A DNA stretch of 17,591 nt, from NCBI RefSeq assembly GCF_900232945.1, contig NZ_OCTU01000004.1, positions 92,920 to 110,510 on the forward strand, given 5' to 3'. The notes under the pieces were generated by a model. That model was not told the DNA's origin and made no database searches. It saw nothing but the letters and a program-made list of their open reading frames with translations. The DNA is from Urinicoccus timonensis. GTDB lineage: Bacteria; Bacillota; Clostridia; Tissierellales; Peptoniphilaceae. Below, in pieces: positions 1 to 7,072 of the stretch (positions within the stretch are counted from its first letter, which is position 1; the number at the start of each line of letters is the position of its first letter). The position numbers and the translations under genes were made by a program.

Positions 1-82
1 CTTTTCTAAATATGCTACTGCCAGTAACTTATTTAGTATATCATGGGAGGCTTTTTTACTTGAAGCTAAAGCTTATTTTCCT

Positions 83-108
83 ACCACCAGCATAGCTGGT
101 GGTTTTTT
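83..108 (+). terminator. Rho-independent terminator, plus strand
   Basis: A perfect 9-bp stem (ACCACCAGC / GCTGGTGGT) with an ATA loop is followed directly by a T run. It would end a plus-strand transcript entering from the left, probably the gene of the insertion sequence whose end lies at about 186. Confidence 0.75.
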
Positions 109-131
109 CATGCTAAAGCGTACAAAAACAA

Positions 132-160
132 AATCGAGTAAGCGAAATGCTTACTCGATT
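132..160. repeat. Perfect 12-bp stem-loop
   Basis: AATCGAGTAAGC and its exact reverse complement GCTTACTCGATT are separated by five bases (GAAAT). No T tract follows on either strand, so it is not an ordinary terminator. It sits just inside the IS3-like end and may be a subterminal structure of that element. Confidence 0.6.
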
Positions 161-162
161 AG

Positions 163-186
163 GTCCAACTTTATGGGGTCACTCTA
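163..186 (-). mobile_element. Probable terminal end of an IS3-family (IS150-like) insertion sequence
   Basis: Read on the minus strand, this stretch is TAGAGT followed by GACCCCATAAAGTTGGAC. It closely resembles the TGTACTGACCCCAAAAAGTTGGAC-type ends I associate with IS3/IS150-group elements. If so, the element lies to the left, its outer edge is near 186, and its transposase is outside the window. The second end is not visible and no target duplication can be checked. This is a recalled motif resemblance, so it is moderate to low confidence. Confidence 0.4.
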
Positions 187-209
187 CTAACCGGGGGTTT
201 TCTAATTAC

Positions 210-240
210 AAAAAAACTGTGTCTTATTTTTAGACACAGT
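210..240 (-). terminator. Terminator of the two-component operon
   Basis: On the minus strand, ACTGTGTCT, a 7-base loop and AGACACAGT are followed by a run of seven T. It lies nine bases past the kinase stop codon, so it ends the regulator-kinase transcript. Confidence 0.8.
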
Positions 241-248
241 CTTAAAAT

Positions 249-1226
249 TTAATTATAAAATCTCAGTTCAAAGGCATTTGATTTCTTCCCTTTGTGATAT
301 AAAAGCTCTCCATTTTGTCTTTCCATAACAGATTTTGCCATAGGAAGCCCAATCCCATAGCCTTTGGAATTTGGATCTATCTTATAAAAACGTTTAAAAA
401 CTTTTTCTAACATTTCTCTATCTAAGCCATCTGAGAAATCTTCTACTAATATGCTCTTATATAAGTTCGTGTCTTTTAGATGAATTTCTATATGTCTATC
501 TTCTGTAGCTTCTATACCATTTTTCATCACATTAAATGCTGCTTCATAGGTCCATTTCTTATCGCATATAAGATTAAAATCATCTCCATAAAGTGGAATT
601 TCAACATTATCATTAATAAAATAATCTTTTAGGTTTTGTATGATATCTTCAATTAATCCTCGAGCTGATATCCTATCTTTTGTCATTTCTATTGTTCCAG
701 AATCAAGGGCTGCAAGTTTTAATAAAATATCAGATAAGTTGTGGAGTCTAAGTAAATTATCTCTAAGTCTTTCTATATATTCTTCAGAAAACTTGTCATT
801 TTCGTCTTCTAATAAGTCTAGTAATAATAGAGATCCGGTTAATGGAGTTTTTATTTGATGGGCAATATCTTCCGTATATTCCCTTAGAATTTCTTTATTC
901 TTCTCAGCATTTTCAGCTATTCTCTTGTTTTCTATAATAATTTTAATAATCTCATCTCTAAGTTTGCCAAATTCATCGTCTATAATTTCGTAATTATCAG
1001 AGTTTAAATCCAATGAATGGAGAAGGTTAAATATATTATTAATCTTATCTTCTAGCTCTATTTCTTTTTTCTTTTCAAATTTTCTAATAATTAGAAACAG
1101 AATTATATTTATAACTAGAAATCCAATAAGTGTTAGAATATCAAATCTTGGATTGAGATAAACTACAAACAAAGACATTATCAAATTTAAAATTAAGACA
1201 AGTAAAATATTTTTGTTTTTACTCAT
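249..1226 (-). CDS. Sensor histidine kinase, short-loop (BceS-like) type
   Basis: A 325-aa membrane histidine kinase that should phosphorylate the adjacent OmpR-type regulator. Two hydrophobic segments (about residues 6-23 and 29-49) are separated by only a few residues (LNPRFD), so there is essentially no extracellular sensor domain. A basic linker follows. The H box is IAHQIKTPLTG with the phospho-accepting His at 123. An N box (FNVMKNGIEAT) has Asn at 236, an unusual G1-type motif reads EDFSDGL at about 262-268, the F box is VFKRFYK, and the G2 box is GYGIGL at 289-294. The kinase therefore looks intact. This architecture is typical of intramembrane-sensing kinases that take their signal from a BceAB-type peptide transporter, but no such transporter is in the window. 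The start codon overlaps the end of the regulator gene by eight bases, indicating coupling. Confidence 0.9.
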   Translation of the reverse strand: MSKNKNILLVLILNLIMSLFVVYLNPRFDILTLIGFLVINIILFLIIRKFEKKKEIELEDKINNIFNLLHSLDLNSDNYEIIDDEFGKLRDEIIKIIIENKRIAENAEKNKEILREYTEDIAHQIKTPLTGSLLLLDLLEDENDKFSEEYIERLRDNLLRLHNLSDILLKLAALDSGTIEMTKDRISARGLIEDIIQNLKDYFINDNVEIPLYGDDFNLICDKKWTYEAAFNVMKNGIEATEDRHIEIHLKDTNLYKSILVEDFSDGLDREMLEKVFKRFYKIDPNSKGYGIGLPMAKSVMERQNGELLYHKGKKSNAFELRFYN

Positions 1227-1881
1227 TGTCCCACCTATATCCTATCCCTCTAAGAGTTTTTATATGACTGCCATAATCTCCAAGTTTAGATCTGAGTCTT
1301 TTTATGGTGACAGTTAGGGTATTGTCATTTACTTCATAAAAATCATAACCCCAAACATAATCTAAAATTCGCTCTCTTAGTAGATTTATATTTTGGTTTT
1401 CTAAAAGCATTTCCAATATAGCAAACTCTTTTAAGTTAAGGTCTAAATCTTTTCCATCTATCGAAGCTTGTTTTGATATAAGATCTAAAGATAAATTTTC
1501 AAAAGTCAGTTCATCAACCTTTTTTATTCTTCTGCTAAATACATTGTCTATTCTTGCCTTTAGGACAGGAAGAGAAAAAGGTTTTGTAATATAATCATCT
1601 GCTCCTTGAGAAAGACCTTTGATAACATACTCATCTTCATTTTTTACAGTAAGCATTATTACAGGAAGGTCAGAAAATCCCCTCAGCCAATTTAAAAAAT
1701 TAAAGCCTGACCCATCTGGGAGATTAGCATCAAGAAGAATTAAATCAAAATCATTAAAATTAAGATTCTCTGTCTGAGAAAGATTGTTATAAATAATTGT
1801 TTCAATATTATGTTTGTTTAAGTAAGTTTTAACAGCAAAAGCAATTGTGCTGTCATCTTCAATCATTAATATCTTTTTCAA
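1219..1881 (-). CDS. OmpR-family response regulator
   Basis: A 220-aa transcription factor partnering the downstream kinase. The receiver domain has the acidic pair at residues 9-10, the phospho-acceptor Asp51 in LILLDANLPDGSG, Thr78, and Lys100 in the TKPF motif. The C-terminal half is a winged helix with the typical ending of this family (TVTIKRLRSKLG, then IKTLRGIGYRW). I place the start at a TTG (1879-1881), which gives the family-typical beginning MKKILMIEDD and has AAGGGAG nine bases upstream. An ATG 36 bases earlier gives a 232-aa reading, but that ATG overlaps the -10 promoter element and would lie upstream of the expected transcript start. The target genes are unknown. The kinase gene follows with an eight-base overlap. 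Confidence 0.9.
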   Translation of the reverse strand: MKKILMIEDDSTIAFAVKTYLNKHNIETIIYNNLSQTENLNFNDFDLILLDANLPDGSGFNFLNWLRGFSDLPVIMLTVKNEDEYVIKGLSQGADDYITKPFSLPVLKARIDNVFSRRIKKVDELTFENLSLDLISKQASIDGKDLDLNLKEFAILEMLLENQNINLLRERILDYVWGYDFYEVNDNTLTVTIKRLRSKLGDYGSHIKTLRGIGYRWDNE

Positions 1882-1915
1882 TGAAATGCTCTCCCTTATA
1901 TACAGCTTTAAATAC

Positions 1916-1944
1916 ATTATACCATTATCACTTATATTAAAAAA
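1916..1944 (-). promoter_or_regulatory. Promoter of the two-component operon
   Basis: On the minus strand there is a perfect TATAAT at 1916-1921. Seventeen bases upstream is a poor -35 (TTTTTT, 1939-1944), which is the U tract of the recombinase terminator. The weak -35 fits an activated promoter, possibly autoregulated. The -10 is clear, the rest is inference. Confidence 0.5.
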
Positions 1945-1963
1945 CAGACCCTTTACGGATCTG
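1939..1963 (-). terminator. Terminator of the serine recombinase gene
   Basis: On the minus strand, CAGATCC, a six-base loop and GGTCTG (one bulged base) are followed by TTTTTT. It lies about 30 bases after the recombinase stop codon. Its T tract doubles as the -35 region of the next operon. Confidence 0.65.
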
Positions 1964-1991
1964 CTTGCTTTTAAAAATTTACTTTATTTTC

Positions 1992-3764
1992 TCAAGAAAA
2001 ACCACTGATTCTATATGTCTTGTCTTTTGATTGGGAACATAATTTTTTATCCTCGTCATTCTTGTAGGAGCACAATTTATCAATGTCATTGTCTTTAGCA
2101 TTTTTTCTTTTATCTTTAAAGTTATTAGAATCTTGACTATCTTTAACTCCTGTTTTGAAGTAGAATGTCAGGTCATATGGATGAACTGTTCCGTCTTTGT
2201 CAATTCTACCCACCACGACTTTATCAACTATGCTTTCAAATACTGTTCTGTTAAATTCCTCTATAATTTCTTTGTTTTCTAAGACCTTTTTAAATTGCTT
2301 TAGTCTTTCTTTAATAGAGTTTTCATCTTTGATAGTTAGCTCTAGCGTTTTCTTTTCATCAAGTAATTCTTCTTTTTGTTTTGTAAGTTTTTTATACTTT
2401 TTAGCATAAACTTCTTCGTCTATACTATCTTCTAAATGAAGATCAACTAACTTTCTTTCTTGACTAATGATTCTGTTTAATTGGTTTTCTAACTTTTTCA
2501 AATCTTTGACTAAAGTATTATCATTTATTTCTTCTTCTACAATTTTTAAAAAGTCATCTATTATTGTTGAATCTGCATGGCATAATTGCCTATAGCTTTC
2601 AACGAAAGCTTTTTCTATTGCTGCTTCTTGTATTCCTTTTGAATGAGGGCAATATTTTTTACCTTTTTTTGTTGACTTTACACATTGCCAGTTAATTTTT
2701 TTGTATATTGAACTTGTGTGCCAAGTTCTTCTTGAAAGTATCTCTCCACAAAATCCACATTCAAGCATACTGGAAAAAGCGTATTGTCTTGATAGTTTTT
2801 CTCTCTTTCTATCCTTGTTAGCAATGGTGTTTCTATTTTGTGCTCTTCTGAGTCTAATCTCTTGTGCCTTTTCAAAATCTTCTTTTGATATAATTGGCTC
2901 GTGATGATTTTCAATGTGGTATTTATCAGATTCACCAAAGTTTGCTAGTCTTCTTTTTGTTATGGGATCAACTGTAAAAGTTTTTCCCATTAGTATATCT
3001 CCAATATACTTTTCATTTTTAATTATTCCTAACACTGTAGTATCAGACCATTTTGTTTTACCTCTTGGAGTAAGGTATCCTTGCTCTTCTAATTCCCTAC
3101 CAATGACTGAGCCGCCATTGCCCTCTAAATATCTTTTAAAGATGTATCTAACAATTTTAGCTTCTTCTTCATTTATAGAGATACTTTTTGTTGTAGGATC
3201 ATAGTCGTATCCAAGACAACCTTGAAAACCAATAAGCTCCCCCTTTTCCATCTTCATTTTCAGTCCTTTTTTTACATGGGCTGAGGTATTTTCTACTTCT
3301 TGTTGAGCTACTGAACTTAATATTGTTAATAGTAACTCTCCATCCATTGTCAAAGTGTCTATATTTTCTTCTTCAAATACTACACCAACATTATTTTCCT
3401 TTAAAAGCCTTACATACTTTAAGGTATCTAATGTATTTCTTGCAAATCTTGATATAGATTTAGTAATTATCATGTCTATATCTCCATTTTGACAATCGCT
3501 TATTAGTCTCATGAAATCAGCTCTCTTACTAGCAGTTGTTCCTGTTGTTGCTTCATCTGCATATATACCAGCCAAAGTCCAACTCTTATTACATTTTATT
3601 AGATTCGTATAATAATCAACTTGCGATTTATATGATTCAAGTTGGTCTTTACTATCAGTGCTAACTCGACAATATGCTCCAACTCGTTTTAAATCTAAAT
3701 GTAGTGCATTTCTATTTCTAGCTCCTGAATTTGAAGCTTTTATTAATTTTACTTTAGTATTCAT
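1992..3764 (-). CDS. Large serine recombinase (site-specific integrase)
   Basis: A 590-aa serine integrase that probably inserts and excises the element carrying it. The N-terminal resolvase domain has the catalytic Ser35 in YCRVSTDS, and the conserved arginine motif SRFARN lies at about 105-110. A recombinase domain follows (about 180-310). A zinc ribbon has Cys336, Cys339, Cys361 and Cys372, and a long charged coiled coil (about 415-495) sits after it, as in TnpX/TndX-type enzymes. The final 50 residues are Lys/Asp-rich with two similar KLCS segments, a tail I do not recognise. The start ATG has GGAAGGAGGTAAA directly upstream. A 45-aa helper-like gene precedes it, a terminator follows, and the two-component operon begins immediately beyond. 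Length and motifs look complete. Confidence 0.93.
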   Translation of the reverse strand: MNTKVKLIKASNSGARNRNALHLDLKRVGAYCRVSTDSKDQLESYKSQVDYYTNLIKCNKSWTLAGIYADEATTGTTASKRADFMRLISDCQNGDIDMIITKSISRFARNTLDTLKYVRLLKENNVGVVFEEENIDTLTMDGELLLTILSSVAQQEVENTSAHVKKGLKMKMEKGELIGFQGCLGYDYDPTTKSISINEEEAKIVRYIFKRYLEGNGGSVIGRELEEQGYLTPRGKTKWSDTTVLGIIKNEKYIGDILMGKTFTVDPITKRRLANFGESDKYHIENHHEPIISKEDFEKAQEIRLRRAQNRNTIANKDRKREKLSRQYAFSSMLECGFCGEILSRRTWHTSSIYKKINWQCVKSTKKGKKYCPHSKGIQEAAIEKAFVESYRQLCHADSTIIDDFLKIVEEEINDNTLVKDLKKLENQLNRIISQERKLVDLHLEDSIDEEVYAKKYKKLTKQKEELLDEKKTLELTIKDENSIKERLKQFKKVLENKEIIEEFNRTVFESIVDKVVVGRIDKDGTVHPYDLTFYFKTGVKDSQDSNNFKDKRKNAKDNDIDKLCSYKNDEDKKLCSQSKDKTYRISGFS

Positions 3765-3801
3765 TTTACCTCCTTCCCATTTTGTATCTTTCTACAGTGT
3801 T

Positions 3802-3810
3802 ATTATATCA
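3802..3810 (-). promoter_or_regulatory. Extended -10 promoter of the recombinase gene
   Basis: The minus strand reads TGATATAAT, a perfect -10 hexamer (3802-3807) with the TG extension, 38 bases upstream of the start codon. No convincing -35 is present. The upstream spacer overlaps the end of the small upstream gene. Confidence 0.5.
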
Positions 3811-3819
3811 CAAGATTAA

Positions 3820-3957
3820 CTACTTTCTATCCATCTTCTTATAATCATTTTCTAGCCTGTTCTTAATTTTTGTATATTCCTTATCATTAATTAATTTAAG
3901 ATCATAAAGTCTACATAACATAGCAACTCTCATACTATAAACCTTTATTGCTTGCAT
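3820..3957 (-). CDS. Small basic protein upstream of the recombinase (SHOCT-like)
   Basis: A 45-aa gene starting MQAIKVYSMRVAMLCRLYDL and ending KKMDRK. A strong ribosome binding site, AGGAGG, sits five bases before the ATG. The second half (LKLINDKEYTKIKNRLEND) matches the pattern of short C-terminal SHOCT-type helices, with a short hydrophobic stretch then 'L-I-xD-x-EY-xxIKxRL'. Small proteins like this often sit next to large serine recombinases in conjugative and mobilisable elements. A role as a recombination-directionality or accessory factor is possible but inferred. The stop codon is 55 bases before the recombinase start. The coding call is supported by the ribosome binding site and sensible composition, but no homology search was possible. 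Confidence 0.65.
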   Translation of the reverse strand: MQAIKVYSMRVAMLCRLYDLKLINDKEYTKIKNRLENDYKKMDRK

Positions 3958-4183
3958 TTTAACCTCCTATGTAAGTTAATTTTTTACCTTGATAAGTTGT
4001 TTAAATTTAAAATATACTAATCTCACCTAAGAAATTTATAAATATTCGCAACTCAAAGTATTTTGATTTTTATAGAAAGATGACAAAATACCCCTCACTT
4101 TATATAGTGAAATTTGCCCTCTTTGGTAACCAGAATTTTTATTTTTTTATAGTATTTTTGAGTTTTAATGATTAATTGAACAT
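3958..4183. other. Gene-free interval upstream of the recombinase module
   Basis: This is very AT-rich and I see no gene. A 16-base near-palindrome, TCACTTTATATAGTGA (one mismatched pair), lies at 4095-4110. The interval separates the terminator of the ECF operon from the small upstream gene, so it should hold that gene's promoter and could hold an attachment site. I found no convincing -35/-10 pair. Confidence 0.4.
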
Positions 4184-4216
4184 AAAAAAAGGACTTATGC
4201 TATTAGGCATAAATCC
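4184..4216 (-). terminator. Terminator of the ECF/ABC operon
   Basis: On the minus strand, GGATTTATGC, a six-base loop and GCATAAGTCC (one mismatch) are followed by seven T. It marks the end of the six-gene operon, about 125 bases past the EcfA stop codon. Confidence 0.8.
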
Positions 4217-4246
4217 TCAAAAATAAAAAATATTATAAAGTTTATA

Positions 4247-4278
4247 TTATGAAGTATTCTAAAAAATACTATTCATAA
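4247..4278. repeat. Bulged inverted repeat
   Basis: TTATGAAGTATT and AATACTATTCATAA form a 12-bp stem interrupted by a two-base bulge around a short loop, just before the operon terminator. There is no T tract. A 15-codon open frame with an AGAGGGAC ribosome site (4259-4306, minus) overlaps it and may be the start of a lost gene. Confidence 0.35.
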
Positions 4279-4340
4279 CTTCTCGTTTTTCTTGCGTTTT
4301 TATCATATGTCCCTCTTGCAATTTACTAATGTATGCATTT

Positions 4341-5732
4341 TCACAAATACGTGAAATCAATCACTTTATCACAAACTGACTCTAAAAACTCAACATCATG
4401 GGATATTATTAAAATCAACTTATCTTCTTCCTTTACTTTCTTTATGTTTTTAGCTACTATTTTCATATTTCTATAGTCCAATCCACTGGTTGGTTCATCG
4501 AAAAATAGAATTTTCTTGTCGGATAGTAAAGCGGATAAGATAATTACTCTCTGTTTTTGTCCTCCTGACAAGGTGTGAGGATTCCTATCACTGATATTTT
4601 TTAACTCCATATCTTTTAACCAAGTATCTAAAGCATTATCATCTTTAATATTTGATGTTAATACTATTTCATCTTTGACAGTGTCCGTGAATAACTGACA
4701 GTTCACTTCCTGCATAATAAGCAGGCTCTCATTTAGCCTACTTTTTATATTTAAATTCTCATCATCTTTTAAAATTTTACCTTTATTTTCTTTGTATAAG
4801 CCACATATAATTTTTGCTAATGTAGACTTCCCAATTCCATTTTCTCCAACAATCCCAATAATATTCCCATAGCAAAATTTAAGATCCTCAATGGACAAAA
4901 TTATTCTGGTATTTCTTTTGAATATCAGATTTTTTAAATCTAATAAAGTCCCTTTATTTGAAGTTTCAAAATCATCAAATTTTTCAATAGCTTTATAATC
5001 AGAATGCCTAAGTCCTGTTCTCATTCGTTCATCTTCACTTAAATTTTCAATTTCGTCCATACTATATTCTCTGATGATTTTTCCATCCTCTAAGTATATT
5101 GCTCTATCAACAATGTCTTTTAAATACCACAACCTGTGTTCTGCAATAATAATAGTTTTTCCTAAAGATTTAAGCTTTTTTATTGTAAGCGATAATTCTT
5201 TAATTGACTTTATGTCTAAGCTTGAAGATGGTTCATCAAGAATAAATATCTCAGGGTTTAATGCGTAAATGCTTGCTATAGCAATCTTCTGCTTTTCTCC
5301 GCCAGAAAGATTGAATATATTTTTATTCATCAAGTTATCAAGATGAAGCTCTTTTTCAACTTCTTCAATCCTTTTGTTAATTACTTCTCTTTCTATTCCG
5401 TAATTTTCTAAACCAAAAGCAATTTCATCGGTTGTATTGGTTGTATAAAACTGTGTTTTAGGATTTTGAAAAACCGAGCCTACATTATTAGATAATTTAT
5501 AAATTGGTGTGGTAAATGTATTCATACCATTGACCATAACACTGCCAGAAATGTCCCCATCATAAAACTCAGGTATTATGCCGTTCATAAGCTTTAATAG
5601 AGTCGACTTTCCGCAACCGCTCCTACCACATAGAAGAATGCATTCCCCTTTTTTGATTTTCAAATTTATATCTTTTAATGAGTAATCAGATCCTCCCTTA
5701 TACTTAAAACTTAATTCTCTAATTTCAATCAT
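4341..5732 (-). CDS. ECF transporter ATPase, two fused ABC domains (EcfA)
   Basis: A 463-aa cytoplasmic energising subunit of an energy-coupling-factor importer, carrying both ATPase domains in one chain. Domain 1 has Walker A GRSGCGKST (36-44), Q-loop Gln89, signature LSGGE (142-146), Walker B ILDEP (164-168) and His199. Domain 2 has Walker A GENGIGKST (295-303), Gln341, signature LSGGQ (388-392), Walker B LFFDEP (409-414) and His445. Both sites look catalytically complete. I prefer the ATG at 5732, which overlaps the EcfT stop as ATGA and has GGGTGGG just upstream. A GTG nine bases earlier is the alternative. It is the last gene of the operon. The fused layout resembles YkoD-like or CbiO-type ATPases. 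Confidence 0.92.
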   Translation of the reverse strand: MIEIRELSFKYKGGSDYSLKDINLKIKKGECILLCGRSGCGKSTLLKLMNGIIPEFYDGDISGSVMVNGMNTFTTPIYKLSNNVGSVFQNPKTQFYTTNTTDEIAFGLENYGIEREVINKRIEEVEKELHLDNLMNKNIFNLSGGEKQKIAIASIYALNPEIFILDEPSSSLDIKSIKELSLTIKKLKSLGKTIIIAEHRLWYLKDIVDRAIYLEDGKIIREYSMDEIENLSEDERMRTGLRHSDYKAIEKFDDFETSNKGTLLDLKNLIFKRNTRIILSIEDLKFCYGNIIGIVGENGIGKSTLAKIICGLYKENKGKILKDDENLNIKSRLNESLLIMQEVNCQLFTDTVKDEIVLTSNIKDDNALDTWLKDMELKNISDRNPHTLSGGQKQRVIILSALLSDKKILFFDEPTSGLDYRNMKIVAKNIKKVKEEDKLILIISHDVEFLESVCDKVIDFTYL

Positions 5733-6457
5733 AAGTCCCACCCTGATACTTTCATAAATATTACTATTGATAAAATTAAAATCATAAGAAATAGAACACC
5801 AATATCATTTTTTCTAAACTTAATTAGGTGTCTACTTGTTTTTTTAACAGGAGCATCGAGTCCCCTTATAATGGCTGATTGAGAGAGCTCATCCCCAATT
5901 TCTATCACACTTACGAACAATGGCACAAAAAAATATTCCATAATTAATGTTGGTCTTCTTGTTAAATTGATTAAGTTAAAATTAATTCCTCGAGTTTTCA
6001 TCGCCATATTTATATGACTCCATTCGTCTTTAATAGTAGGCAAACATCTAAATATTACAGAAATCATTATGAGCGAGTCTTTTGAAAGTTTTAATTTTTG
6101 TAAAGTTGCCACTGCACTGGAAACAGATGTGGAATTTAAAATCCATTTACCCACGATAATACATGGCAGAAATTTTCTTCCAATTGCTAAGATAAATAAA
6201 ATTAAATTCAAAAGAAAATTCATATTAAAATAGGCTAAAGATTTTTCCAATACTACACTTATTACAAAAAATAAAATATACCTTATAGCGAATTTTTTAT
6301 AACCATCGCTAATAATGATGACAAGGAAAAATAATGTAATAAGGCTTTGATAGATCCAATCAACCCCTAAAAAAATTAAAATATTTGCACCTATAAGCAA
6401 GATAAGTTTTGTTCTGAGGTCATATTTTGACCCCAGAACAAACTTTGAATTTTCCAT
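5729..6457 (-). CDS. ECF transporter transmembrane coupling protein (EcfT/CbiQ family)
   Basis: A 242-aa membrane protein that links the ATPases to the substrate-binding S component. It has several hydrophobic segments (about 17-48, 56-72, 81-103, 220-236) and a cytoplasmic coupling region between the core helices and the last one. The two short coupling motifs of the family appear as MKTRGI (about 153-158) and AIIRGLDAP (about 195-203). Both deviate from the usual Ala-Arg-Gly at the first residue. The start ATG overlaps the stop of the S component gene by one base (TAATG), and the end overlaps the ATPase gene by four, so all three subunits should be made together. Confidence 0.88.
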   Translation of the reverse strand: MENSKFVLGSKYDLRTKLILLIGANILIFLGVDWIYQSLITLFFLVIIISDGYKKFAIRYILFFVISVVLEKSLAYFNMNFLLNLILFILAIGRKFLPCIIVGKWILNSTSVSSAVATLQKLKLSKDSLIMISVIFRCLPTIKDEWSHINMAMKTRGINFNLINLTRRPTLIMEYFFVPLFVSVIEIGDELSQSAIIRGLDAPVKKTSRHLIKFRKNDIGVLFLMILILSIVIFMKVSGWDL

Positions 6458-7047
6458 TATAAAACTCCTGCGGATTCCAACTTTTTATTTAGTATTTTCT
6501 TTGTAAAATAAGAACCAATCAAAGAGAATATAAATGTTCCTATAATCATTACTGGTAACATCCATATTGGTGTCCATGCTCTTACTGTGTTACAAAAGCT
6601 TTGATCTAATTTACCTCTTATTAAACTTTCAAAAAATGCTTCTCTCATAACCCAAATTGGTAAGAATCCTCCAAATAAGTTTAGAGAAAAAAACATATGA
6701 CTAATTGTATTTTTCTTAAAGTCTGTATAATTTCCACCTTTTGCTATGAACATAGCAATTATTCCGGCAGGCACTGCCACTAATGGTGCAATTGGAATAT
6801 GTCCAGTTGCAACTAATAAAATACTTGGTAAAGTAGCTGCGATTACAATAGCAGTAGCTGACTTTGTCTTTGCAAGAAGCATATGATAGGTTGGTGCAGC
6901 AAATAGTGCTACAAGCATAGGCATTAGTAAAAATAAAACAGGGACAGGCATAGATATTGCCCCAATAACTGCATATGTTACAAAGTAAAGTGCAATTAAA
7001 ACACCGGCTGTAACTGCGTTTTTTGATGATTTCTTTTGTGTTTTCAT
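6457..7047 (-). CDS. ECF transporter S component, MptE/Trep_Strep-type membrane protein
   Basis: A 196-aa hydrophobic protein with about five to six membrane spans. It matches my memory of the Trep_Strep (MptE) family of S components, including the conserved-looking GHIPIAPLVAVPAGIIAM core (about 107-124) and the tail ending in a basic KKILNKKLESAG. It should bind the substrate in the membrane and dock on the adjacent EcfT. The substrate of this family is not established, and I cannot infer it from residues. The start ATG has AAGGAGG six bases upstream. The preceding ABC gene stops 25 bases before, so they are in one operon. The pairing of this S component with two ABC half-transporters is the notable context. 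Confidence 0.8.
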   Translation of the reverse strand: MKTQKKSSKNAVTAGVLIALYFVTYAVIGAISMPVPVLFLLMPMLVALFAAPTYHMLLAKTKSATAIVIAATLPSILLVATGHIPIAPLVAVPAGIIAMFIAKGGNYTDFKKNTISHMFFSLNLFGGFLPIWVMREAFFESLIRGKLDQSFCNTVRAWTPIWMLPVMIIGTFIFSLIGSYFTKKILNKKLESAGVL

Positions 7048-7072
7048 AAGTTTCCTCCTTTAAAATTGATTG

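Noticed and set aside
2..190. A plus-strand open frame of about 63 codons running from the window edge
   Set aside because: It crosses a perfect terminator hairpin and a second stem-loop, its translation looks like no transposase tail, and it ends at the IS-like edge; likely chance.
2678..2938. Overlapping open frames in the recombinase and transporter genes (also 2197-2409, 8568-8984, 12997-13302 and others)
   Set aside because: They lie wholly inside well-supported genes on other frames or strands, lack ribosome sites and have unnatural composition.
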